Shown piece after piece: positions 1 through 6,849 of a DNA stretch of 7,157 nucleotides (positions are counted from its first letter, which is position 1; each line of letters begins with the position of its first letter). The DNA is taken from the NCBI GenBank assembly GCA_030837265.1, contig JAUPKV010000659.1, positions 1-7,157 on the forward strand. Direction: 5' to 3'. Origin of the DNA: Methanobacteriota archaeon. Its GTDB lineage: Archaea; Halobacteriota; Methanosarcinia; Methanosarcinales; Methanosarcinaceae. Position numbers and translations under genes: made by a program. Below the pieces are notes generated by a model. It was not told the origin of the DNA. It made no database searches and saw only the letters and a program-made list of their open reading frames with translations.

Positions 1-5
1 TATAT

Positions 6-33
6 CCCACGAAGCTAAAGACTTCGGGGTTTT
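6..33. repeat. Stem-loop near left edge; possible IS200/IS605-type end or intrinsic terminator
   Basis: Bases 6-14 (CCC, bulged A, CGAAG) pair with 22-29 (CTTCGGGG), giving an 8-bp stem with one bulge and a 7-nt loop CTAAAGA. On the plus strand it is followed directly by TTTT (30-33), so it could end a transcript of a gene lying left of the window. Read on the minus strand it is CCCC-GAAG-TCTTTAG-CTTCG-T-GGG. The GC-rich arms around CTTTAG resemble the subterminal hairpins of IS200/IS605 and tnpB-only elements. No transposase lies within the window, so if it is an element end the rest is off-window to the left or lost. The pairing is directly visible; the identity is an inference. Confidence 0.45.
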
Positions 34-62
34 ACGCTTCTTCATATAAAAGGCAAGTATGG

Positions 63-1814
63 TCAACGGTTCAATTTTTTGAAAAATTCATTAAGCCTGG
101 AATAAGGATAAGTATTCACAATATCTTCTTTTTCGAGCCACCCTCTCCTTGCCTGCCCGAGCCCGTACCGCATGGAAGCAAGGTCTGCAGTAGAATGGCT
201 GTCCGTAGAAACGGAAAACTTAAGGTCGAAAGCTGTTGCACGCAGGATCAGCTCATCGTTAAGGTCAAGTCGTGCAGGCTGGCTGTTGATCTCCAGAATC
301 TTCCGGTTTGCAGCCGCCGCTTCAAAAACGTTTTCAAAATTAACATCGTAGCCTTCTCTTTTCCCGATCAACCTGCCCGAGGGATGTGCAAGGATATCAA
401 GGCACTTATTTTCCAGGGCAGTAACTACCCTATCTGTCATCTTTCTCTCAGGAGCCGAAAAACCCGAATGTACTGCTCCTACAACGACATCAAGTTCCTT
501 TAAGATTTCTTCCGGATAATCCAGCCGTCCGTCTCTCAGGATTTCAACTTCGGAACCTTTCAGGATTTTGATCTTAAAGTTTTTTGAAATTTCATCGATT
601 TCTTTCCATTGAGCTTTTAAAGTTTCGATTTCCAGGCCGTTGGCAATTCTCTGCGAACGGGAATGATCGGTTATGGCGATATATTCATAGCCAAGTGTTT
701 CCGCACTCTCAACCATAGCTACAAGACTTCCCTGCCCTTCACTGTAAGTGGTATGCATGTGGAGGTCTCCCCTGATGTCTCCGGCCTTAACCAGATTAGG
801 AAGGACTTTTTCTTCGGCGGCTTTTATTTCTCCCCTATTTTCCCGAAGCTCCGGAGGCATATAGGCAAGCCCGAGTTTATTATAAACTTCCTCTTCGCTT
901 ATGCCTGCAACCTGCTCTCCCGAGTCTCTCAGATACAACCCATATTCTGAGAGCTTGTAACCTTCTCTGATAGCAACATTCCTGAGCTCAACATTGTGCT
1001 CTTTTGAACCGGTAAAATACTGAAGCGCCGCTCCGTAACTCTCAGGCGGGACCACCCTTAAGTCAATGGAAGTCCCTTCTTTTAGAATCACACTGCTTTT
1101 CGTACTGCCCTTCAGGACGATCTGTTCCACTTCTGGCAGGGAAACAAAAACATCCATTACCTTTAATGCCTCTCCGCTTCCGGCCTCCGCGAGGATATCA
1201 ATATCCCCGATCGTCTCTTTCAACCTGCGCAGGGAACCTGTATAAATTATTTTAGAGACGTCAATTTTACAGGCACTTTCGCATCTGGCTTTCAAGGCTG
1301 CTATAACCTCCTCTGCAAGTGGAAGTGCCTTTCCGAGACTCATCCGGTCATGACCTTTCTCATATTGCTCGACTGACTTTGCGAGATTCTCCTCACTTTT
1401 TTCCCCGAAACCTTCAAGCCTCCGGATTTTGTGGCTTTTGATCGCATTTTCAAGCTCCGGAAGAGTCTTAATTCCCAGGGCATCGGAAAGCTTTTTCATT
1501 TTCTTTGCCCCAAGCCCTCTGATTTCCATAAGTTCCACAGTACCTGTAGGGGCTTTTTTCTTAAGATTCTCAAATTTTTCTACCTTGCCGGTTTCCAGGT
1601 ACTCGGCAATATGATCGGCAATTGATTCTCCCACACCCGGAATTTCGGCCAGGCCGGTTTTTCCTTTTCTCTCATAAATTTTTTTAACGTCCTCTCCCAG
1701 GTTTTCGATATTCTGAGCTGCCTTTCTGTAAGCCCGGGGTTTCCACTCAACCTGTTGGAACTCAAGAATGTCAGCAGCTTCATAAAATAGCTCGGCAATC
1801 TCGCGATTTTTCAA
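63..1814 (-). CDS. polX: Family X DNA polymerase with C-terminal PHP phosphoesterase domain (PolX)
   Basis: A 583-residue bacterial/archaeal-type PolX, which fills short gaps in DNA repair; the PHP domain in this family supplies 3'-5' exonuclease or related phosphoesterase activity. Residues 1-90 form the Pol beta-like 8-kDa region. Helix-hairpin-helix motifs lie near 55-73 (IPGVGESIA), 95-112 (IRGLGAKKM) and 130-148 (LEGFGEKS). The nucleotidyltransferase core has GS at 193-194, the metal-binding D204 and D206, a third Asp at D251, and YFTGS at 266-270. The PHP domain spans about 346-570, with H352, H354, H384, E422, H449, H477, D538 and H540 as likely metal ligands; position 359 is Glu where Asp is usual. 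The first codon is TTG (1814-1812): reading upstream, an in-frame TAG occurs at 1850-1848 with no ATG or GTG between, and the N-terminus fits the family there. A purine-rich GGGGAAG precedes it. It is divergent from thrC. All core catalytic residues are present, so it is probably active. Confidence 0.95.
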   Translation of the reverse strand: MKNREIAELFYEAADILEFQQVEWKPRAYRKAAQNIENLGEDVKKIYERKGKTGLAEIPGVGESIADHIAEYLETGKVEKFENLKKKAPTGTVELMEIRGLGAKKMKKLSDALGIKTLPELENAIKSHKIRRLEGFGEKSEENLAKSVEQYEKGHDRMSLGKALPLAEEVIAALKARCESACKIDVSKIIYTGSLRRLKETIGDIDILAEAGSGEALKVMDVFVSLPEVEQIVLKGSTKSSVILKEGTSIDLRVVPPESYGAALQYFTGSKEHNVELRNVAIREGYKLSEYGLYLRDSGEQVAGISEEEVYNKLGLAYMPPELRENRGEIKAAEEKVLPNLVKAGDIRGDLHMHTTYSEGQGSLVAMVESAETLGYEYIAITDHSRSQRIANGLEIETLKAQWKEIDEISKNFKIKILKGSEVEILRDGRLDYPEEILKELDVVVGAVHSGFSAPERKMTDRVVTALENKCLDILAHPSGRLIGKREGYDVNFENVFEAAAANRKILEINSQPARLDLNDELILRATAFDLKFSVSTDSHSTADLASMRYGLGQARRGWLEKEDIVNTYPYSRLNEFFKKLNR

Positions 1815-1864
1815 CGACTTCCCCTTCCCTGATTTATTCTCCCTCTTCTATTGTTTACTTTTTT

Positions 1865-1873
1865 CATATAAAG
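1865..1873 (-). promoter_or_regulatory. Candidate TATA box of polX
   Basis: On the minus strand these bases read CTTTATATG, a good archaeal TATA box. The centre is about 55 nt before the TTG start of polX, which predicts transcription starting near 1843 and a leader of roughly 30 nt. That predicted start lies just downstream of the in-frame TAG at 1850-1848, consistent with the TTG start call. Evidence is motif and spacing only. Confidence 0.5.
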
Positions 1874-1944
1874 CGATATACATCGGCTATTAGTTTAGGG
1901 TTTACAGATTAATTTAAAAGCTAGAAAAGTGTTAAGGATGCGAA

Positions 1945-1967
1945 ATATTATTAAACACTAATAATAT
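1945..1967. promoter_or_regulatory. Perfect 9-bp inverted repeat, candidate operator
   Basis: ATATTATTA (1945-1953) is the exact reverse complement of TAATAATAT (1959-1967), separated by 5 bases (AACAC). The size and symmetry suit a dimeric helix-turn-helix repressor. Its right arm overlaps a TATA-like stretch (TAATATA), so a bound protein could block thrC transcription. The repeat is certain; its role is inferred. In AT-rich DNA part of the match could be chance. Confidence 0.4.
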
Positions 1968-2022
1968 ACTAATCAAAAATCCAGTTTATGCAGACCTTAG
2001 ATTATGAGTTACTCTAATATAG
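1961..2022 (+). promoter_or_regulatory. Candidate TATA boxes of thrC (two alternatives)
   Basis: Two TATA-like stretches face thrC: ATAATATACT at 1961-1970, which would give a leader of about 115 nt, and CTAATATAG at 2014-2022, which would give a leader of about 65 nt. Neither is a strong match. A third AT-rich stretch near 2081-2089 is too close to the ATG to serve. Leaders of this length are not rare in Methanosarcina, so spacing does not decide between them. Confidence 0.3.
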
Positions 2023-2096
2023 AGCAAGTCTTAAACCCAATCCATCCGAAACAAAATGTAAAGAACCCGGAATTGGATCATTAAAATATCAGATAC

Positions 2097-2101
2097 AGGA
2101 G
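2097..2101 (+). promoter_or_regulatory. Ribosome binding site of thrC
   Basis: AGGAG lies 7 nt before the ATG at 2109. It is complementary to the CCUCC core of the archaeal 16S rRNA tail and supports this ATG as the start. Confidence 0.75.
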
Positions 2102-2108
2102 CAATTTA

Positions 2109-3326
2109 ATGTACTATTTGAAATGTATCGAATGCGGTGCAGAGTATCCTAAAGACGAGATTATCTATACCTGCAGCAAATGTGACGGGCTGCTCGATGT
2201 TATTTATGATTATTCCTCAATAAAACTTGACATGCAGAAATTAAAGACCGAATGCCCTTCGGTCTGGAAGTATGCAAAACTTCTTCCTGTAGAAAGAGAG
2301 CCAGTAACTCTTAAGGAAGGAGGTACTCCTCTCTATAAGTGCGACCGGCTTGCTGAAAAAATAGGGATTAAAACACTTTATGTGAAGCATGAAGGCATGA
2401 ACCCGACCGGCTCTTTTAAAGACAGGGGAATGACCGTAGGGGTTTCAAAAGCGCTTGAACTTGGCATGAGTACGGTTGCCTGCGCTTCAACAGGAAATAC
2501 TTCGGCAGCCCTTGCAATTTACGGAGCAAAAGCCGGAATCCCGGTGGTTGTGCTGCTGCCTGCAGGAAAAGTAGCCCTTGGAAAAATAGCCCAGGCTCTC
2601 ATGCACGGGGCAAAAGTACTCAGCATCCGTGGAAACTTTGATGATGCACTTGCTCTTGTGCGAACTCTCTGCATTGAGGAAAAAATTTACCTCTTAAATT
2701 CAATCAACCCATACAGGCTGGAAGGTCAGAAGACGATCGGCTTCGAGATTGCAGATCAGCTCGGTTTTAAGGTGCCTGATAGGATTGTCCTGCCGGTGGG
2801 CAATGCCGGGAACATTACTGCTATTTACAAAGGTTTCAGGGAGTTTAAAAAGCTAGGTATAACGGATTCTCTCCCGAAAATGACCGGAATTCAGGCCGAA
2901 GGCTCCTGTCCCATTGTGAAAGCCATTAAAAGTGGGGCTCCTGAAATAACTCCTGAGGACAAACCTGAAACAATTGCCTCAGCAATCCGGATCGGAAATC
3001 CCGTGAACGCTACAAAAGCCCTCAGTGCAATCCGGGAAACCGGAGGGACTGCCGAATCGGTTACGGATGAAGAAATTCTTGCTGCCCAGAAAGACCTTGC
3101 AATACTTGAAGGCATAGGTGTGGAACCTGCAAGTGCTGCCTCGGTAGCGGGGCTGAAGAAACTTGTAGAGATGGGAGTTATAGGTAGAGACGAAACCATT
3201 GTATGCATCACTACCGGACACCTTCTTAAAGATCCCCAAACAGTGATTGATAATTGCGAGGAGCCAACGGTAGTGGATGCAAATATAGAATCTATCCGTG
3301 AAGCTATCTTCGGAAAGACAAAGTAA
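2109..3326 (+). CDS. thrC: Threonine synthase (PLP-dependent)
   Basis: A 405-residue fold-type II PLP enzyme that converts O-phosphohomoserine to threonine and phosphate in the cytoplasm, the last step of threonine synthesis. The N-terminus has four cysteines in zinc-ribbon spacing (C6, C9, C22, C25). The PLP lysine is K104 in GSFKDRGM. The substrate/phosphate loop STGNTSAA starts at S127, and the glycine-rich PLP phosphate loop PVGNAGN lies at 229-235. The C-terminal part has VEPASAASVAGL and CITTGH, typical of the family. Methanosarcina also has cysteate synthase, a threonine synthase paralogue of coenzyme M synthesis, but as I recall that enzyme departs from the SFKDRGM and STGNTSAA signatures, which are intact here, so threonine synthase is favoured. 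The ATG has AGGAG 7 nt upstream. The gene is flanked by its own promoter region and a terminator, so it is probably monocistronic. Confidence 0.95.
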   Translation: MYYLKCIECGAEYPKDEIIYTCSKCDGLLDVIYDYSSIKLDMQKLKTECPSVWKYAKLLPVEREPVTLKEGGTPLYKCDRLAEKIGIKTLYVKHEGMNPTGSFKDRGMTVGVSKALELGMSTVACASTGNTSAALAIYGAKAGIPVVVLLPAGKVALGKIAQALMHGAKVLSIRGNFDDALALVRTLCIEEKIYLLNSINPYRLEGQKTIGFEIADQLGFKVPDRIVLPVGNAGNITAIYKGFREFKKLGITDSLPKMTGIQAEGSCPIVKAIKSGAPEITPEDKPETIASAIRIGNPVNATKALSAIRETGGTAESVTDEEILAAQKDLAILEGIGVEPASAASVAGLKKLVEMGVIGRDETIVCITTGHLLKDPQTVIDNCEEPTVVDANIESIREAIFGKTK

Positions 3327-3335
3327 GTCAGATAT

Positions 3336-3371
3336 GAGCTCGCAAATATTCCGGGCTCTTTTAAAACTTTT
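3336..3371 (+). terminator. Stem-loop and T-run terminator of thrC
   Basis: GAGCTCG (3336-3342) pairs with CGGGCTC (3352-3358) in a 7-bp stem with one G-T wobble and a 9-nt loop. TTTTAAAACTTTT follows at once. It begins 10 bases after the thrC stop codon, the expected place for a transcript end, and separates thrC from leuS. Confidence 0.7.
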
Positions 3372-3588
3372 CTGTTTGCACAAAGATAAGTATTTACGCA
3401 TAGAAACCGTAGACAGCTGAAAGACAAAAAACAAATAAGACAAACAAATTAGAAAACAAATAAAAAAACAGAACAAGCAAATCTCGAAAACACTATCGCT
3501 TTTCCAAAAGATTCTATTTGTTAAGTTTTAACTACAATTACAATTACCCTTTATTATGAAAAATACTCATTATCATTAGTTAGACCAG

Positions 3589-3597
3589 TTTAAATAA
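3589..3597 (+). promoter_or_regulatory. Candidate TATA box of leuS
   Basis: TTTAAATAA is centred about 45 nt before the ATG at 3638. This predicts transcription from about 3618-3620 and a short leader of about 18-20 nt that includes the GTGAT ribosome binding site. It is a motif-and-spacing prediction. Confidence 0.45.
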
Positions 3598-3623
3598 CGG
3601 CTAATTTTTTATTATTATCACCA

Positions 3624-3628
3624 GTGAT
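3624..3628 (+). promoter_or_regulatory. Ribosome binding site that decides the leuS start
   Basis: GTGAT matches the GGUGAU part of the archaeal Shine-Dalgarno sequence. It lies 9 nt before ATG 3638, a workable spacing, but directly abuts the upstream in-frame GTG at 3629, which would leave no spacing. It therefore favours the ATG as the true start. Confidence 0.55.
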
Positions 3629-3637
3629 GTGAATCGA

Positions 3638-6541
3638 ATGGAGCAGGAATACAAACCTCACGATATCGAAAAAAAATGGCAAGAAATCTGGAACGAAACC
3701 GGAGTTTTCCAGGCTGAACCGAACAGACGAGAGAAATTCTTCATAACCATTCCCTATCCCTATCTTAACGGAAACCTTCATGCCGGACACACACGGACGT
3801 TTACGATAGGAGACGTCGTAGCCAGGCATAAGAGGATGCTTGGATATAACGTGCTTTACCCGATGGGTTTCCACGTTACCGGAACTCCCATCGTTGGGCT
3901 TGCGGAGTTAATTGCAAGCCGGGATCCTCAGACCATGGATGTGTACGAACGTCTTCACGAGATTCCGGGAGACATCCTTCCTACTCTTGAAACTCCAGAA
4001 AAAATAGTTGATTACTTCAAGCGCGAAGCTGAAAAAGTCATGCGCATGATCGGGTATTCCATTGACTGGCGGCGCAAGTTTACAACTATGGACCAGACTT
4101 ACAAAAGGCTTATAGAGTGGCAGTATATCCGCCTTGCGGAAAAAGGTCTGATCAGCAAAGGTTCGCACCCTGTAAAGTGGTGTCCGAACGATAATAACCC
4201 TGTAGAAGATCATGATATCCTTTATGGGGAAGAAGCAACAATCGTGGAATTCACCCTTATTAAGTTCAGGTATAATGACCTCGTCCTTCCCTGTGCAACT
4301 TTGAGGCCGGAAACAACTTTCGGAGTAACTAATCTCTGGGTTAATCCCAATGTAGATTATGTTAAGCTAAGTGTTGAAAAGGAACATTACAAAGAGTTCT
4401 GGGTTGTGAGCAAGGAAGCTTACCGTAAACTGACCTTTACAGACCGGAAGGTCGAGTATATTGAAGACGTACCTGCAAAATCACTTATAGGTATAAAAGT
4501 CACAAACCCGATAACAGACGATAAGGTAATTTCTCTTCCGGCTTCCTTTGTAACTCCTGACAACGGGAGCGGAATAGTTATGAGTGTGCCTGCCCATGCG
4601 CCTTTTGACTACCTTGCCCTTCGAGACCTTTATAATGCCGATCTGAGCGACTACGGGATAAACGAAGACCTGAGGAAAATCAAATTGATTTCCCTTATCA
4701 AGGTCCCCGAATTTGGGGAGTTTCCGGCAAAAGAAATCGTAGAAAAGATGGGGATTCCGAACCAGGATGACCTTAAAGCCGAGGAAGCCACAAAGATCGT
4801 ATACCGGAGGGAGTTCCACGGTGGAGTGCTCAAGGAGATTACAGGAAAATACGAAGGGAAGCCTGTCTCAAAGATTAAGGATATCCTTACCCGGGACCTG
4901 ATCAGTTCAAATGCAGGTGAGACATTTTATGAATTCAGCGAACCGGTCGTATGCCGCTGCGGCACTCCCTGTGTCGTAAATATGGTAAGAGGTCAGTGGT
5001 TCCTGAATTATTCTGACCCGGAATGGAAAGCAAAGGTATACAGGTGCCTCAGCCTTATGCGAATTATTCCACCGGACTACAGGGTGGAATTCGAAAACAA
5101 GGTTGACTGGCTCAAAGACAAAGCCTGCGCCAGGAGAAAAGGTCTTGGGACCCGCCTACCCTTTGATCCGGAGTGGTTGATTGAGTCTCTCGGGGATTCG
5201 ACAATTTATATGTGCTATTATATTATTGCCAAGTTCATAGAAAAAGGCGAGCTTGTCCTGGAAAACCTTACCTTTTCATTCTTTGATTATATACTGTTTG
5301 GAAAAGGCGACCTCGGAGCTGTCTCTGCAGATACCGGCCTTGACTCAAGAGTCCTGGAAGAAATCCGGAGTGACTTCGAATACTGGTACCCTGTAGACCT
5401 GCGTTCTTCCGGAAAAGACCTTGTCCCTAACCACCTGCTCTTCTTCCTTTTCCACCATGTAGCCCTCTTTGATGAGGACCACTGGCCAAAAGCCCTCGCG
5501 GTAAATGGTTTTGTCTCCCTTGAAGGTGAGAAGATGAGCAAATCCAAAGGTCCCATCCTCACTATGGAAAACGCTGTCCGTTTCTACGGGGCCGATATAA
5601 CAAGGATGTATATCCTTTCTACAGCCGAGCAGACCCAGGATGCAGACTGGCACCGTACCGGAATAGAATCTGCGCGGCGGCAGGTTGACAGGTTCTACTC
5701 TTTTGCAAAGGACGTTATAGAAAGCGGAAAGCGCGGGACAGTCAGTGCCGAATTGAAACAGATAGACCGCTGGATGCTCTCAAGGATGCAGGACTACATT
5801 CGTGATACAAATCTTGCCCTTGATTCCATCCAGACCAGAGAAGCAATCCAGAATTCTTTCTTCCTGCTCATAAATGACGTAAGGTGGTACCTGAGAAGAG
5901 GCGGCGATACTCTGCTTTATTATGTGCTGGACAACTGGGTCAGGCTTATGTCTCCCTTTACCCCGCATCTCTGCGAAGAAATCTGGCAGGCTATGGGACA
6001 CGAAGACCTTGTTTCCCTCGCCCAGTACCCGCTCTATAACGAAGACATGATAGACGAAAGTGCGGAACTTGCCGAAGAAGTCATTAAAAGTACTCTGGAA
6101 GACATCGAAGAGATCATCCGAGTAACTAAAATGACTCCGCAAAAGGTCTACCTCTACACAGCCCCGGCCTGGAAAACCGAAATAGTAAAATGCGCCTGCG
6201 AAATGCTGAAGGAAACCCATCTCGAAGTAGGCACGTTGATTAAAGCCATAATGGCCGACCCCGAGCTAAAACGCTTTGCTAAGGACACTCCTAAGTTCGT
6301 GCAAAAGATTGTCCCCGAATTCAAAAGCGGATGCGAAGAAAGGTACGCGATCTATACAAGCACCGGCCTTGACGAATATGTTCTCCTGAAAGAGTCTGCA
6401 TCCTTCTTTGAAAAAGAAATTGGCTGCCCTGTCGAAATCTACAGTGCAGAATCTCCAACCTATGACCCGGAGAATAAGTCCAGGTTTGCAGAACCTCTCC
6501 GGCCCGCAATTTATATTGAACAGGCAAAGAGAGCAGAGTGA
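3638..6541 (+). CDS. leuS: Leucyl-tRNA synthetase, archaeal/eukaryal type
   Basis: A class Ia synthetase of 967 residues, normal length for archaeal LeuRS, that charges tRNA-Leu with leucine using ATP in the cytoplasm. The Rossmann fold has the HIGH motif as HAGH at 48-51, after PYPYLNGNL. A WCP motif (W181, C182) followed by ED-HDI marks an insert near the start of the CP1 region. The editing domain has the threonine-rich TLRPETTFG at 221-229 and the conserved Asp D324 in SVPAHAPFD. Cysteines 439, 441 and 445 (CRCGTPC) precede the return to the catalytic core. KMSKS is exact at 632-636. An anticodon-binding helical domain starts near 705, and the archaeal C-terminal domain ends in EPLRPAIYIE. 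An in-frame GTG at 3629 would add three residues, but ribosome binding site spacing and the recalled family N-terminus (MEQ-YKPH) favour ATG 3638. It has its own promoter and terminator. All catalytic and editing signatures are intact. Confidence 0.97.
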   Translation: MEQEYKPHDIEKKWQEIWNETGVFQAEPNRREKFFITIPYPYLNGNLHAGHTRTFTIGDVVARHKRMLGYNVLYPMGFHVTGTPIVGLAELIASRDPQTMDVYERLHEIPGDILPTLETPEKIVDYFKREAEKVMRMIGYSIDWRRKFTTMDQTYKRLIEWQYIRLAEKGLISKGSHPVKWCPNDNNPVEDHDILYGEEATIVEFTLIKFRYNDLVLPCATLRPETTFGVTNLWVNPNVDYVKLSVEKEHYKEFWVVSKEAYRKLTFTDRKVEYIEDVPAKSLIGIKVTNPITDDKVISLPASFVTPDNGSGIVMSVPAHAPFDYLALRDLYNADLSDYGINEDLRKIKLISLIKVPEFGEFPAKEIVEKMGIPNQDDLKAEEATKIVYRREFHGGVLKEITGKYEGKPVSKIKDILTRDLISSNAGETFYEFSEPVVCRCGTPCVVNMVRGQWFLNYSDPEWKAKVYRCLSLMRIIPPDYRVEFENKVDWLKDKACARRKGLGTRLPFDPEWLIESLGDSTIYMCYYIIAKFIEKGELVLENLTFSFFDYILFGKGDLGAVSADTGLDSRVLEEIRSDFEYWYPVDLRSSGKDLVPNHLLFFLFHHVALFDEDHWPKALAVNGFVSLEGEKMSKSKGPILTMENAVRFYGADITRMYILSTAEQTQDADWHRTGIESARRQVDRFYSFAKDVIESGKRGTVSAELKQIDRWMLSRMQDYIRDTNLALDSIQTREAIQNSFFLLINDVRWYLRRGGDTLLYYVLDNWVRLMSPFTPHLCEEIWQAMGHEDLVSLAQYPLYNEDMIDESAELAEEVIKSTLEDIEEIIRVTKMTPQKVYLYTAPAWKTEIVKCACEMLKETHLEVGTLIKAIMADPELKRFAKDTPKFVQKIVPEFKSGCEERYAIYTSTGLDEYVLLKESASFFEKEIGCPVEIYSAESPTYDPENKSRFAEPLRPAIYIEQAKRAE

Positions 6542-6562
6542 AAGAAAGATAAGGTATTTAAT

Positions 6563-6587
6563 GAAGCCATTTTGGCTTCTTGATTTC
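6563..6587 (+). terminator. Stem-loop terminator of leuS
   Basis: GAAGCCA (6563-6569) pairs perfectly with TGGCTTC (6573-6579) around a 3-nt loop TTT. A moderately T-rich tail follows (TTGATTTCT). It starts 22 nt after the leuS stop. A stronger T-rich stretch lies at about 6669-6687 and could serve as a second termination site, since archaeal termination often relies on U-tracts alone. Confidence 0.6.
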
Positions 6588-6849
6588 TACTGTTATATCA
6601 ATACTTGTGAACTGATGCTTCGTATATAGTTTCACATGTAATTTTAAAATTATTTAAGGATATTTATACTTTTTATTAGTTTCTTTCAGGTGTAGATAGT
6701 ATTAAAGTGATACACAATTTTACTAGTATCTGTAAGGATTATTCCCCTGGTTTTTAAGGATCTTCGCTATTTCCTATGGATAAGGTGATTTTCCAATTTA
6801 ACCACGTTGGTTTTTGTGAAGATATCCACACAAAACAACGAAGAGCCTA

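Larger units (their letters stand above)
1815..2108. other. Divergent intergenic region between polX and thrC
   Basis: This 294-bp AT-rich gap separates two genes that point away from each other, so it must hold both promoters. It contains the polX TATA box, a perfect inverted repeat at 1945-1967, two weak TATA candidates for thrC, and the thrC ribosome binding site. I see no small open reading frame with a plausible start and ribosome binding site, no tRNA, and no riboswitch that I recognise in the thrC leader. Confidence 0.7.
3372..3637. other. Gap between thrC and leuS, with an A-rich block
   Basis: After the thrC terminator the sequence holds no plausible gene. Bases 3421-3480 are extremely A-rich (43 A of 60) with repeated ACAAA-like units. 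The complementary strand is correspondingly T-rich and could end transcripts coming from the right. A short tandem ACAATTACAATT lies at 3534-3545. The leuS TATA box and ribosome binding site occupy the right end. Confidence 0.6.

Noticed and set aside
195..950. Plus-strand open frames of 95-102 codons inside polX
   Set aside because: They are antisense to polX, whose conserved domains cover the whole stretch, and they show no family features.
2109..3326. Cysteate synthase as an alternative identity for the thrC product
   Set aside because: The threonine synthase signatures GSFKDRGM and STGNTSAA are intact, while cysteate synthase as I recall it diverges at these sites.
2891..3427. A 178-codon minus-strand open frame across the 3' half of thrC
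   Set aside because: It lies antisense to a confidently identified gene, is rich in Ser and Ala, and has no recognisable domain. It is a shadow of thrC codon use.
3421..3480. ACAAA-like repeats considered as a CRISPR or tandem repeat array
   Set aside because: Units are short, irregular and without spacers. The pattern is low-complexity sequence, not an array.
5780..6220. A 146-codon minus-strand open frame inside leuS
   Set aside because: It is antisense to the anticodon-binding and C-terminal regions of leuS. It is rich in Phe and His from reverse-complemented Glu, Lys and Met codons and lacks a credible start context.
6408..6629. A 73-codon plus-strand frame overlapping the end of leuS
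   Set aside because: Most of it overlaps leuS in another frame and it then runs through the leuS terminator hairpin. No ribosome binding site or conserved motif is visible.
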